A DNA stretch of 64,000 nt from Volutella citrinella (lineage: Eukaryota; Ascomycota; Sordariomycetes; Hypocreales; Nectriaceae). Positions 30,068 through 41,187 of the stretch are shown in pieces. Position numbers and translations under genes: made by a program. A model generated the notes under the pieces. It was given only the letters and a program-made list of their open reading frames with translations. It was not told where the DNA came from and made no database searches. Each line of letters starts with the position of its first letter. The stretch's first letter is position 1. The stretch covers positions 1 to 64,000 of the forward strand of contig JAWZSP010000003.1 in the NCBI GenBank assembly GCA_034401135.1, in the 5' to 3' direction.

Positions 30068-30493
30068 ATGTTGGACGACAAGACCTTTGACATGAACTCG
30101 AGTAAGTGTCCCTCGCGATCACTGCTGAACTGGTTATTATTGCCTCAGCGTGCCCAATGGGCCAAAGGAAATGAGCTGATGATGTGAGAATCAGAACGCC
30201 AGTCCGCCCGGGAACAGAAACGGAGCCAGATTCTCCAATTTTATGATTTCTTGGATCCACACATTAGAGTGGCGACTCTGAATGTTTTCTTATGGGACAT
30301 CATCCATCCATTGCTCCTTTGCAACATGTTATGGGGGAGAAAATGGGACGATTGGGATTCTGCACCGTTTATAGAAAAGTTTTGGATCCTGAGCAGCGTC
30401 TTACCCTTGGCTTGCACGATCTACATGGCAAGCATACTCAGGGAATCATGGCGCGAATTTTTAAAAGAGTTATCGAGGGCTCAGAAGGCTTGA
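30068..30493 (+). CDS. Small membrane protein (110 aa)
   Basis: Exon 1 30068-30101 (starts MLDDKTFDMNS), intron 30102-30194 (donor GTAAGT, branch GCTGAT, acceptor AATCAG), exon 2 30195-30493; 111 codons. The spliced protein has a charged start (QSAREQKRSQILQFYDFLD), one hydrophobic segment (VATLNVFLWDIIHPLLLCNM) and a second (FWILSSVLPLACTIYMASIL), then a basic tail. Divergent from the 420-aa membrane protein. No family recognised; the call depends on the intron model. Confidence 0.5.
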
Positions 30494-31650
30494 GGTAGTG
30501 ACAGGGGTTAACGTCCATCTAACAATAACTGCTCCAGAGGCCGTTGTGTTGTTTAGCGGCCAGTCGTAAAATGTATTTCAATCTATTACTCTGTCTAGGT
30601 TCAGGAGTGTCGGTGCTGGTTTTGTAGTTCTTGTCTAATCCGTCTCCTAACAAGAAGACAAAGCTGAGGGGTATCAGCACCAGCACCACCAGCGCAGCGC
30701 CCTATTAAAGAAAGATCCCCTCGCATCTTCGAACAATACGCTAGAAACTCCTCGCTCTCTAACATGTGCTTGAACCCTGCGGGGCGAAAGAAAGGAGCCA
30801 CACCAAGACGTTGGCACAGAGAGAAGTCAACTATGCGATAGCTACCCTGTATCGCACCATGAAAGTGGATATGGAAGCGGCGACAAAAGTGCCCAGTGCA
30901 GCGGGGTGGGCCTATGTCTCGACTATGGTGTGCATTCCGAGACCGGCATCGCCAGTTAGGGACCTTGTTGACCTTCGAGCTGGTCTCTCCATCGGCCCAG
31001 TCAGGAAGCAGGATGCATAGTGCGCGGAATTTCCATCTGAAAGGACCTGTTGGCCCCATCAAAGCCCGTGCTTGTGGGGAAAGATAAGGCCATTGGGCAA
31101 TCCAGGCGCGGGGCCACTGGCTGGTGCAACCCTCCTAATGCCCGCCGTTGCAATTATGGAGATTAAACTCTCGGATTGGCGGCTGTAAATTGACTTATCG
31201 GGAGGCCATATCACGCAGCCCCCCCAACAGCCCCTGTAACTGCAGCACTCTGGACAAGGGCCGCTTCCCCGATGCTGATCGCCGCTCGCCTACTGAGTTG
31301 CATGGTACCTGGCAGCATCCAAGAGCGGAAGGTAAACGCATTCAAAAGTTCTCGCGCAAATCGCCTTGACTCAATTGAGGCAGTCGGGTTGCTCTGCAAA
31401 AGGGCCGGCGCATGTGCCCATAACGGAAGCCAGAAGCTATAGCAGCCTGCATCTATCCACTCGCTCGCGCCATTGGCAATGTGTAGAGTCTATTCAGTTG
31501 CCGCTTTTGTTGCGGCGCCTCGGCCGGCCGGCCTGATTCCGCTCAAGGTGCGCCCAGTGAACATGGAGTGCGAAATATAAAGGAATTGAAATCCGTTGAA
31601 GCTCTTGGTCCATCACCAGACTGCAGCCCGGTCGCGACTTGCACTTGATC
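30494..31650. other. Intergenic, promoter side of the subtilase
   Basis: About 1.2 kb upstream of the protease gene. A 153-codon minus-strand frame (30601-31062) has an unlikely composition and no domain, so I reject it. No repeats noticed. Confidence 0.5.
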
Positions 31651-34600
31651 ATGGTCCGCTTGCTAGCCCCGTTCGCAGCGCTGGTTGCTTCTGCAACAGC
31701 TGCACGTAATGTCATCTCGCCCCAAGATGTCGTCAAAGAAGCACAGGCCGCTGAAAAGACATACATTCCCAACAGCTTCATTGTCGAGTTCGCCGCTGTA
31801 GGTAAACGTCTACCAAGTAGCAGTGGGTGTGCGCTGACAAGACCAATACTAGGGTTCTGCCCGGCGACGTGACGGAATCCTGTCGTCGAGCGACATCAAG
31901 ATTGTCAAGGAGTACAAGAGCGACTGCCTCCATGGCGCCGTGATTCAGACCGACTCTTATGATGCGGATTCTCTGCTGGAGCTGCCGGATGTGGCACGCG
32001 TGTGGCCCAACCGCTACATCAAGCTCGACAAGCTACAGCCCGAGGCGGTCGACAGCTCGTCCTTTGAGAGCTTCTCGCCACACAACGCCACTGGTGTTTC
32101 CAAGCTTCATGACCTCGGATACACTGGGAAGGGAATCAAGGTCGGTGTCGTGGATACTGGCATCTGGTACAAGCATCCTGCTGTAAGTAGCCCAAACATA
32201 TGTTGCACACAGCTTGGCTGACACAATATGGAGCTTGGCGGCTGCTTTGGCGAGGGATGCAAGGTCGCCAAAGGATATGACTTTGTTGGCAATAATGGTT
32301 TGATCCCCTCTCACCGCGGTGGATGGAACTAGGCTAACTGGTGCAGCATGGCCCGATGAGGCGCTCAGCCCGGATGACGATCCTCTAGACCAGATGGGCC
32401 ACGGCACCCACGTGGCCGGCATTATTGCTGGAGATGACGGGTATGTACTTGAACCATTCGGGAAAGAACACGACTAAAAAACTGCAGCAAGTTCAAGGGC
32501 GTTGCCCCAGAAGCCACTCTGTACGCATACAAGGTGTTTGGCACCAAGGACTGGACCTCGGATCAAATGCTGGTGGACTCATTCCTGGCGGCATATGAGG
32601 ATGGAGTCGACATCATCACCTCCAGCATTGGTGGCCCCGGTGGCTGGTCCGAGGATGCCTGGGCTAGCGTCGCGTCGTGCATCGTCGACCACGGCGTGCT
32701 CGTCACCATCAGCGCCGGAAACAGTGGCGATGAAGGTGCCTTTTTTGCTAGCTCCGGATCCTCTGGCGACAACGTGCTGGCCATTGCCTCGGTCAAGGCT
32801 GACAGATTCCCCACGACGCCATTCGAGGCTTCTGTTGAGGCTGAGGATGGCACGGTGAAGACGGAGCGATATCCGTACATGGCCTCGACCAACACTTTCC
32901 CTGCCTTGATCCAGGATTGGCCCATCGTTGTGCTCAACAATGACACCACTTCTTCCAACGATGGCTGCAACCCGTATCCCGAAGGCACCCCCAAGATCGA
33001 GAACGCGATTCCCCTTGTCCGTCGTGGAACCTGCCCCTTTGCCCAAAAGCAGGCGAATCTGCAGAAGCTTGGTGCCAAGTACGTTCTTGTCTACAACAAC
33101 GTTCCAGGGCTCCTGACCCCAGGCACCACCGAGACGGATTCTCTGATGGGCATGATCACAGCAGAGGCGGGCGAGAAGTTCATCAAGGCTCACACCGCGG
33201 GCCGAAAGGTTGCGCTGTCTTTTGACATCAACCCCGACGAGCCATTCGGCGTGGATGATCCCCTTGGTTCGCGGCCCAGCGACTTTACATCCTGGGGCGG
33301 TTTGTACGACCTGAAGATCAAACCCGACGTTGCTGCCCCTGGTGGAAACATTTTCAGCACCTACCTCGACAGCAACTTTGCTGTTCTCTCCGGCACATCC
33401 ATGGCGTGCCCATATGTCGCTGGCGTTGCTGCGCTGTACATGGGCGTCCACGGGGGACGCAAGCAAAACAGGAGGGAATATGCCAAGGAACTCGCGCAGC
33501 GTATCGTCTCCAGCGGTCGAGCTGTGGGCTGGTGGGACGCAAGCAGCCAACTCACTGCCCCCGTTCCTCAGGTCGGTAACGGCCTCATCGATGCTTTCAA
33601 GGTCGTCAAGTATGACTCCCGCATCACCTGGGAGTCCATGGCCATCAATGACACCAAGTTCTTTGACGACAAGTTCAAGTTGACGGTGGTGAACGCTGGC
33701 AAGAAGAAGGCCAGCTACAACCTGGCCGTCCAGCACAACGCTGGTCTCGAAGTTGCATCGACATTCCAGATGTCGGACGGCACCACGGACTGGGCGCCCA
33801 GACTGCTCTCGGAGATGCAGCCAGTTTCGCTCGAGCCCAAGATCACCCTGCCTCGCGAATTCGAGCTGGGTCCCGGCCAGAGCAAGGAAGTGACGTAAGT
33901 GCCTACATTTGATTCAACTTGCGGGTTAATTGCTAATGAGAAATAGTGTCAAGTTTACGCGTCCCGATTTTGCCAATGTCAATAGCAATTTCCTGCCTGT
34001 CTACAGTGGCAAGATTCTTGTTGCTAGCAGCCTCGGTGAGCAGCTCTCTGCGCCATACATGGGTAAGTCTTGTGCCTCGAAGATGCCATTCAAGGTTGTT
34101 AACATCAATAGGTCTCGCCGCCGACCTGAAGAAGGAGGTTGGTAGCGTGTACCGCTCGTCGTGGCCCATCACACAGACCTCCAATACATCTCAGCCGATT
34201 AACGAAAAGAGTTGGTAAGTAGAGAGTGCTGTGACATTCCAAGCCGATGAGTATTAATGTATCTAGGTTTAAATTCGACCTGGCCAACCAAGACTTCCTC
34301 CGCGTCTACTACAAGCTTAAATGGGGCACTCGTGAAGTCCGCTTTGATGTTCGTTCCCTCCTCAAGTTGGCTGGAGAAAATCACTGACACGTGCAGGTAT
34401 TCGAGGCTGGCTGGAAGGAAAAGGACTGGCTTCACCCTCCTCGACCGGGCAAGAAGGGCTTCATCGGCTCTGCCGCAGGATTCGCCAATGCCGGTACCGT
34501 TACCAAATTTGATCCCGCCCGAGACGACCCCAACAACACCTTCAACTTCCCGATCCAGAATCGGTACCGCAACGGCGAGAAGGAAGAAACCTACCACGAA

Positions 34601-34804
34601 GCGTGGTGGTTCGGCAAGCTCGCGAACGGCAAGAAGCTGGAGAACGGAAAGTACCAGTATGTTTCATCTTTGGCTACTTCTAGACCCCCCACTAACTCCT
34701 TTAGCCTCCGCTTTGCCGTTTTGAAGCCCTTTGGCAACCCCAAGACGGCTAGCGACTGGGATGTGTTCCAGGTGCCCGAGGTAGAGATCAAGGGACAATA
34801 TTAG
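31651..34804 (+). CDS. Secreted subtilisin-like serine protease (900 aa)
   Basis: Ten exons, all introns 47-55 bp: 31798-31852, 32183-32233, 32298-32346, 32441-32487, 33895-33946, 34063-34111, 34215-34266, 34349-34396, 34657-34704; the sum is 901 codons. Signal peptide (MVRLLAPFAALVASATAA), propeptide, then a peptidase S8 domain with Asp150 (VVDTGIWYKHPA), His199 (MGHGTHVAG), the oxyanion Asn in SAGNSGDEG, and Ser516 (LSGTSMACPYVAG). A protease-associated (PA) insert lies between His and Ser (IENAIPLVRRGTCPFAQKQA), and a C-terminal Fn3-like/C5a-peptidase-type region follows. This is the fungal minor-extracellular-protease (Vpr-like) layout. It would degrade extracellular protein for nutrition or host invasion. 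The acceptor of intron 2 is TGGAG, less typical but required by phase. Confidence 0.92.
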
Positions 34805-34995
34805 TTGTATACATCGAAACAGCGCGTTTAAGCAATAATTATATACATCAAAGTTGTGGTACACGAGCTACCATCAAACCTCCTCCTTCAGCGAACCGGT
34901 GCCAAATACTGGATCCCATCCCAGATGATCGTCTGTTTAGCTTGAGAAGAAAATGTTGTCGAGCAGGCAAAGCTGGCTATAGCAGGTCTAGCTAG

Positions 34996-36654
34996 CTAGC
35001 TGCTTAAGACAGCCCTCCTTTCCTTGTGCTCTTGAGACGGTTTCAGCTCTTCTACATGCAGTGATACGGAAGCCTGCTCTCTAGAGATCAACTGTACACT
35101 TGCGCGGCCACCTCTGTACCACGGCATCGCAAAGAGTTCCTCCATACGCTCCATCGATAAGCCCTTGGTCTCTGGATATGCAAAGAAACAGTAAGTTGTC
35201 ATCAGTGTCGTGGTTACAGTAAAAAGAAGGAACGGGCCCCAGGCATGCATTGATATAACCATATTTGGCTGGGCTTTGGTCAGCGCAAAGTTGACCAAGT
35301 ACTGCCAGGTGATGCATATCGACATGCATGTTGACCGTATCTTGTTAGGGAACACTTCTGAGTTGATGATCCACGGAATGGTTCCCCAGGATATCGCGTA
35401 GCCAATCGCAAAGATGTAAATTGCCACTACGGCAACCCATCCTGCTGCGCCAGTTCCAGAACTGGTCTGAGCCGTAGGCTTCGCCACAGCCAGGTAGACA
35501 GTCAGATAAAGTAATGAGCCGATAATCAAGGCGGAACCAGCAAAGAGACCAGTACGCCGCCCGAATCTGTCAATAACATATAGACAGTATAGCAGCACTG
35601 CAACAAACTTTACCAGCCCGTAAATTCCCGAGAAAAGGTAATTTGTCGTCTTTGCTGTGAGGCCAATGGACGTCAAGATTGAAGTATTGTAATAGGTGAT
35701 AATGTTGCCACCCGAGAATTGGAAGCCGACCTGGATGGTCATAACCATGATCATTCTCTTTCGAATAGAGGGTGACCAGATTTCCTTCAATATTCCACCT
35801 TGCGTATTTGAGACGGCCTTCTGCTGCTCGACGTTGGCACAGATCTCGTCTAGCTCTTGCTGAACAAATGCGTGAGAAGCGGGAAGGGTGCGTAGCTTCT
35901 CAAGTGATCTGGCGGCTGACTCAACTTTGCCACGATTGATCAGCCAGCGGGGAGACTCCGGGATGAAGGCCAGTCCAATCAGCAGCAGGATACCTGGAAG
36001 CGCCTGCACATCCATGGGAACCTGCCACTGAGCATTACGCTTCTCGTCAATGTGTATGAGAGAACCGTAGTTGATCCAATAGGCTAGACCAACAGAAAGC
36101 ATAGTGTTTGCGTTATACAATGCAGCAAGTCCACCGCGGATTGCCTTTGGGGCAATCTCGGCGATGTAGCCCGTACCCACGACGCTGGCAGCTCCTGAGC
36201 CGAATCCCGACAAGGCGCGGCCAACTAGGAACTCGGCCCGGCCGCTGTTACCTCCTGGGTTGACACTCATAAGGATCGCGGAGGCGGAGAAGAGAACTGT
36301 CCAAAGTGCGAGAGATGCCTTGCGTCCGAATCGGTCGGTTATCGGGGCGCAGACGAATGCACCGGCGCAGGAGCCGAGGATCAGTATCGAGGTGATCCAT
36401 CCGGTCCAGCCAGCAAGAGCACTTGGGGACAAGTTTTGCAGTTCAAAGTGGTCCTTGAACGCATGCATGGCCAGAACGCCGGAGATGTTGGCCGTGTTGA
36501 AGCCTGGCATTCGTTAGGAGAGCCGTGGCAGTGATGGAAGGGACATACCATGGAGAGCGCCGGAGAAGGAAAGAACAGCACAGTAAAAGATGATTTTCCA
36601 AGAAAGGACTTCCCGAGGAGTCTCAGCATATGTTGAGTTGTCGATGAGGGCCAT
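34996..36654 (-). CDS. MFS sugar porter (537 aa)
   Basis: Exon 1 36654-36549, intron 36504-36548 (45 bp, donor GTATGT), exon 2 36503-34996. Sugar-porter family hallmarks: DRFGRKASL after TM2, PESPRWLINRGK before the central loop, DRFGRRTGLFAGS after TM8 and PETKGLSMERMEELF after TM12; about 12 membrane segments. It should import a sugar or polyol with protons at the plasma membrane. It is divergent from the amidohydrolase gene and shares a 674-bp intergenic region holding one copy of the cluster's CGG-N7-CCG site, which makes it the likely uptake step of the adjacent catabolic cluster. Confidence 0.88.
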
Positions 36655-37328
36655 CTCGTACTGGTAGCAAAGTTGTGGGGACGTTGTTTTGGAAGAAAAT
36701 ATCAGCGAGGTGGGAATTGTATCACTAACCGCCCAGGCCTTTTATTTACGCTCCCAACGCTCGAGCCAGACCATTGATGGAAAAAGTCTCCATACATACT
36801 GTGCTTGAACACTTTCATTACTGACGCCTCCCCGGATTTGTGGGATCTGGGGTGGTAGACATCAGGGGGGCGGGGGAATACGGAGATTGCGGCATCACGA
36901 CCAGCTGCGAGTGTTATGCGGGGATGTAGCCGACCCCAACAAATTCCTTGGCTCTTGGAGTCTTGGTACCCATGATGGCACGGCTTCTGGCCGCTTCACA
37001 ACGACCGGCGGGAATAGCCTGATGTACAGGATAGACCCATCCAAAGCGAAAGGAACACTAGAAAGCTATCGGTGCCACTCACAACCAAGTTCAAGCGTCC
37101 GGTGTATTCAATGCGCACCATGCCCTCTTAGGCGGTAGGACCAGGCTTCTATCGGCTTTGGACCGCCACACAGAGGAATGTGTTGGTAGACCGGCATTTG
37201 TCCGAGAAGCCGCAAACTAGACTCAATTCACCAAAGCTAAAAGCACCGCGAGGCTAGATACCCTAGTGACCAGACTACAGAGCATCATTTGGCTTCTATT
37301 CAGCATCTGTCAGTTATCCAGCACCGTC
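36655..37328. promoter_or_regulatory. Divergent promoter region, sugar porter / amidohydrolase
   Basis: A 674-bp non-coding interval between two divergent cluster genes. It contains the inverted CGG site at 37153-37165. No open frame of interest. Confidence 0.6.
37153..37165 (-). promoter_or_regulatory. Inverted CGG site (CGGTCCAAAGCCG)
   Basis: On the minus strand CGG-TCCAAAG-CCG, a CGG/CCG pair with a 7-bp spacer, 163 bp upstream of the amidohydrolase ATG. It shares spacing and the CAAAG core side with four other sites in the cluster; this is the most divergent of the five in the two bases after CGG. Confidence 0.55.
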
Positions 37329-38273
37329 ATGTCGAAACACAATGAAACTCATGCTGTCAAGGCGGTGCCACGCGGTGCCTGGGACACACACCACCACATC
37401 TTTGAACCTGCCCGGTTTCCTTTCGCCGAGGGCAGACATTTCACCCCTTCAGTGGCCACCTTGGAACAGCTTCGAGACTTTGAAGCCTCAATTGGAGTGG
37501 ACCATGTCTGCATTGCACACGGTCTGTCATATGGTCCTGATTGCACCTCTCTTCTCTACTACTTAAGGCAATTCGGAGGGCAAGCACGCGGCATCTGTGT
37601 CCTTGACGAGGTCAACGTCACCGATCAGCAGCTTGACGAATACCATGAGGCAGGAATCAGGAGTGTGCGATTGGACTTTTTCAGAGCAAACGCAATGAAC
37701 GACGTTGAGAAGCAAATCAGCATGATTCAGGCCACTGAGGAGAGACTATGCCGCTGGAACACTTTGGGAAGAGGCTGGAGCATACAGATTCAGCAACCCA
37801 ACTTACAGTATTGGAAGAGGCTGAGACAAGCCATCAAATCCTCGCGAGTGCCAGTGGTCCTCGATCACATGGGCTTGGTCAAAGCGAGCACCATGGCACC
37901 CGAGGGAGCTGTCGCAGTTGTGGAACGGCTCGAGTGGAAGGACCTCTTGGGCGCCCTTGAGGACGGAAACCTATGGGTCAAGATCTCTGCTCCGTATCGA
38001 TGCTCTCGCGGGGACCCCGACTTTGGCGACCTTGAGGAGGTTGTGAGGCAGCTTGTAAAAGCCAACCCAGCCAGAGTGGTCTGGGGCAGCGACTGGCCGC
38101 ACACACAGCGCCACGAGGACCGACACAAGCGCAGTGCCGATGAGCAGGAGCCTTTCTTGGCGGTTGATGATGCGCAATGGATCAAGTCCCTGAGCAAATG
38201 GCTTAGCGACAAGGAGTGGCAAGATCTGTGGGTCACGAACCCATGCAAGCTGTATGACTTTCGTCAGCAGTAG
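37329..38273 (+). CDS. COG3618-type amidohydrolase, lactonase-like (314 aa)
   Basis: Single exon from the first ATG (37329); an upstream extension lacks ATG. Amidohydrolase-2 (PF04909) features: the metal-binding DTHHHIF motif near residue 18, VDHVCIAHGLSYG, GIRSVRLDFFR, VVLDHMGLVK (conserved His) and the C-terminal WGSDWPHT with the catalytic Asp. This group includes 2-pyrone-4,6-dicarboxylate lactonase, L-fucono/L-rhamnono-lactonases and galactarolactone isomerase, so lactone hydrolysis or rearrangement is the best guess. It starts a co-oriented trio (amidohydrolase, class II aldolase, RraA-type aldolase). Confidence 0.85.
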   Translation: MSKHNETHAVKAVPRGAWDTHHHIFEPARFPFAEGRHFTPSVATLEQLRDFEASIGVDHVCIAHGLSYGPDCTSLLYYLRQFGGQARGICVLDEVNVTDQQLDEYHEAGIRSVRLDFFRANAMNDVEKQISMIQATEERLCRWNTLGRGWSIQIQQPNLQYWKRLRQAIKSSRVPVVLDHMGLVKASTMAPEGAVAVVERLEWKDLLGALEDGNLWVKISAPYRCSRGDPDFGDLEEVVRQLVKANPARVVWGSDWPHTQRHEDRHKRSADEQEPFLAVDDAQWIKSLSKWLSDKEWQDLWVTNPCKLYDFRQQ

Positions 38274-38464
38274 ACTAGATTCAATTCATATTGTGTATAC
38301 ACAGTACCACTCAAACAAATTGCCTGTTTCTCCATGTCCATAGTACTTGGCTACGCTAACGGCTTCATGTGCCACATATCCGGGATTTGCTTCATCAAGT
38401 CCCCAAGCACTACAGACTAGACCCCATGCCGAGAACCCCATGCTAACTGCCCCAGTCGGTCCAC

Positions 38465-38477
38465 CGGCTTTAACCCG
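38465..38477 (-). promoter_or_regulatory. Inverted CGG site (CGGGTTAAAGCCG)
   Basis: On the minus strand CGG-GTTAAAG-CCG, 106 bp upstream of the class II aldolase ATG. The TAAAGCCGG side is identical to the sites at 42535 and 47532. A further half site (CGTAAAGCGG, minus strand) lies at 38491-38500. Confidence 0.7.
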
Positions 38478-38583
38478 AGCCCGCGCTATGCCGCTTTACG
38501 CAAGCAGAATAGCAATTATAGACTGATAAATACGTTTGTGCAGTGGCAAGCAATGTTTAGTTTAGCCACCACCAGTCACAATC

Positions 38584-39566
38584 ATGGCGAGCTTTCCCCA
38601 CAACAACCGAACGTTCCAGATCCTTGAAGCAGCCCGAACCGGCGGGTATGCGGTTGGAGCGTACAACTGGTATTACAACACACAAAAACGGCTCTTTTCA
38701 GTAGCTAATGAATTTCCAGTTACAATGATGACGGTGTGATGGCGGTTATTCGGGCAGCCGAAGAGTCCCGATCTCCAGCCATCATCCAGTTGTTCCCCTG
38801 GACATTGAGATTCCAGGGCCCCGAATATATTCGCTATGTGATAGCTGCGGCCCACGCTGCCGATGTTCCGGTTGCTGTTCACCTCGACCACTGCATTGAG
38901 CCTGCTGATGTTGAACTGGCTCTCGAGCTTCCATTTGACTCGATCATGATTGACGCATCAGTGCAAAATCCCGAAGAAAATATTCGCGAATGCAAGCGGG
39001 TCGTGGAAATTGCCAATGCCAGGGGAATTGCAGTCGAGGCAGAAATGGGGCGGATAGAGGGAGGAGAGGACGGCCTGCCGACAGTTGACATGGACACCAT
39101 TCTTTCCCACCCTGATACTGTCAGCGATTTTGTGGCGCAGACTGGGGTCCAATTCCTCGCGCCCTCTTTTGGAAACATCCATGGAAACTATGGACCGGGT
39201 GGGCCTGAAGCGTACTGGAAACTTCCCCTGTAAGTCACAGTCAAGCTCGTCTCTTTGATTTGTCGCACTTGGCGTGCTAATACGGTGAGCCTCAGGCTCA
39301 TGGACATCCACCACGCCGTTCCGTCCCTTCCGCTTGTGCTTCACGGGACACACGGCGTGTCTGATGAGCAGTTTAGGACTACAATGAAGCACGGCATGGT
39401 CAAGATCAACATGAATCGAACTGTTCGTGATGAGTATACCAGGTTTGTTGCTGATAACGCGGACAAGCTCGAGCTTACAGTCCTGAAAATGCGTGGTGTT
39501 GAGGTGTATCGAGCTTCAATTTCGAGAGTGATGCGGGAAGTTCTTGGGTCCGCAGGAAAAGCTTAG
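38584..39566 (+). CDS. Class II ketose-bisphosphate aldolase family (288 aa)
   Basis: Three exons: 38584-38669, 38720-39229, 39296-39566 (introns of 50 and 66 bp). The start FQILEAARTGGYAVGAYN and the zinc sites VAVHLDHC, FGNIHGNYGPG and PLVLHGTHGVSDEQ match the FbaA/KbaY/GatY class II aldolase fold; VKINMNRTVRDEYT is the phosphate-binding end. Such enzymes reversibly cleave ketose (bis)phosphates to dihydroxyacetone phosphate and an aldehyde. HGTHG replaces the usual HGGTG or HGSSG, hinting at altered specificity. Its presence beside a dihydroxyacetone-kinase-type gene suggests cleavage of a phosphorylated ketose made in this cluster. Confidence 0.88.
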
Positions 39567-40031
39567 AGACAATACGTGACTTGTTCGATTCTTATTATAC
39601 ATACCTATCGCATCCTTAATAATGCTTTAGTACAAGGTGCAGGGTAGGCTGTGTATGTCTGTAACTATGCATGTCAAGTACGCTACGTGGCCGGCATTGG
39701 TGCACTAGATTTTCCGTATCATACCTGAAAGGATACGTTGTGAATTTGCCCAGAAGATGGATTCGCAGCGATGTGTTGCTGGCTGGATCCCGCAGAGTTA
39801 ACACATGGCCTGTGATTGGACAATTATGATAGTGGGTCTATGTCTCATCATGGCGTCAGTAGTTTCGGGTCGGTGCCGATGCCGATCTGCTGGGGCTGCT
39901 GGACCAAAGCCCAGGGCTTGTGACTTGGCTATATCACGATCGGGAGGACGAGGCTCTCTCCGCGTACTTGACCGATATCTTATACATCGTTAAGACAAGT
40001 GAAATCGAAAACCTTGGCAACATCTCTAATC
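39567..40031. promoter_or_regulatory. Upstream region of the RraA-type gene
   Basis: No gene. A degenerate version of the CGG site (TGGACCAAAGCCC, 39900-39912) lies about 120 bp before the ATG: correct spacer and CAAAG core but one mismatch in each half site. Confidence 0.35.
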
Positions 40032-40913
40032 ATGGCATCATTATCAATTATTGAAAGACTACAACAGTGGTCTAGCTGTGACGTAAGTTCCTTTAGCACC
40101 CATGTCAGCATATTACTTACGCGCTTTGGGGTGTAGATTTCAGACGGCCTCTCGAAGCTCGGTCACAAACATGGCGGATTTCTGGAGGGTTTGACCATGT
40201 ACTCTCCCGAGTTTCAAGCCGGAAAGACCAAGATTGCCGGCCCCGTCATGACGGTCAAGTTCGCTCCCAAGGAGGACACCGCCGCCCCAAAGCTGAAGGG
40301 CAACTACGTAAGCCCCCCCTCTGTAATCAAATAAAAGGTTTTGCGCGGTCCTTGACATTGCTTCGCCTCCCTGGCAATGTGAGACCGTGGCTTGGTCTAA
40401 CAGAGATAGGTGGATCAAATTCCCGAGGGTGCTGTCGTCTTCATCTCCCAGCCACTCCCGCATGTCAACGCCTGCTATGGAGGTCTCATGTCCCTCCGGG
40501 CCCAATGCCTCGGGGCCAAGGGCGTTGTTATCGACGGATTCCTGCGGGATCTGCAAGAGCACAGAGACCTCGGATTTCCGGTACGGGCTGCCCTACGATC
40601 ATCGCGGCGTTCGCGCGCTAACAATCTCCAGCTCTTTGCCCGCGGCACTGGTACCACTGCCGGGGGCGCCGTGTGCTTTCCTTCTGAGGTGAACGTCCCT
40701 GTTGAGCTGCAGTCAGCAAAGCAGGAGGCAGTTATTACCCCCGGAGGATACATAGTTGCGGACCTTGACGGCATCGTGTTCCTGCCTGAAAACCTGGCAG
40801 AGAAGGTCCTCGAGGTTGTTCCCGCCATTGTTGCGGCCGATGAAAAGTGTGCGGAAGCCATTCGTGGTGGCATGACGGTGAAGGAGGCTTTTGCCACATT
40901 CCGAGGCAAATAG
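40032..40913 (+). CDS. RraA/HMG-aldolase family protein (224 aa)
   Basis: Four exons: 40032-40082, 40137-40307, 40410-40580, 40632-40913 (introns of 54, 102 and 51 bp), 225 codons. Contains ISDGLSKLGHKHGG at the start, LRAQCLGAKGVVIDGFLRD (the conserved DG-x2-RD) and a VADLDGIVFLP motif. The family includes 4-hydroxy-4-methyl-2-oxoglutarate/4-carboxy-4-hydroxy-2-oxoadipate aldolases, which release pyruvate by divalent-metal-dependent retro-aldol cleavage, and oxaloacetate decarboxylases. In this context it would cleave a 2-keto acid. It is the second, structurally unrelated aldolase candidate of the cluster. Confidence 0.87.
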
Positions 40914-41187
40914 ACATCTGTACATAGTAGCAATGAAAACATATATTGATGCAATACTGCGTTAACCATGCACTGGATGTTACTGAACCGCACAGACTTG
41001 AGAAGATTGCTCGTTTAATCATTTGTGAGAAAGGGGACAAAGCTTCAGCAAACTCGGACGGATTCCACCAGAGCGGAGATTATAAAAGGTGTCGAGGTCA
41101 AGACAGAAGAGCAAGTTTTGTTCAATGTCACATTCTGCAATCCAAGATTAAGTCATAGTCATTTTATTAAAAATCTAATATGTGTAT

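Noticed and set aside
29787..30260. 157-codon minus-strand frame
   Set aside because: Overlaps the 110-aa membrane gene's first exon and intron, and lacks recognisable features.
30601..31062. 153-codon minus-strand frame upstream of the subtilase
   Set aside because: Cys/Arg-rich mixed composition, no signal peptide or domain, and an antisense frame of similar length exists.
32579..33736. 385-codon minus-strand frame
   Set aside because: Lies wholly antisense inside the subtilase gene, whose catalytic motifs and splice phases are unambiguous.
37266..37328. N-terminal extension of the amidohydrolase as a signal peptide
   Set aside because: The hydrophobic stretch IIWLLFSICQL is in frame, but no ATG precedes it, so the ATG at 37329 was used.
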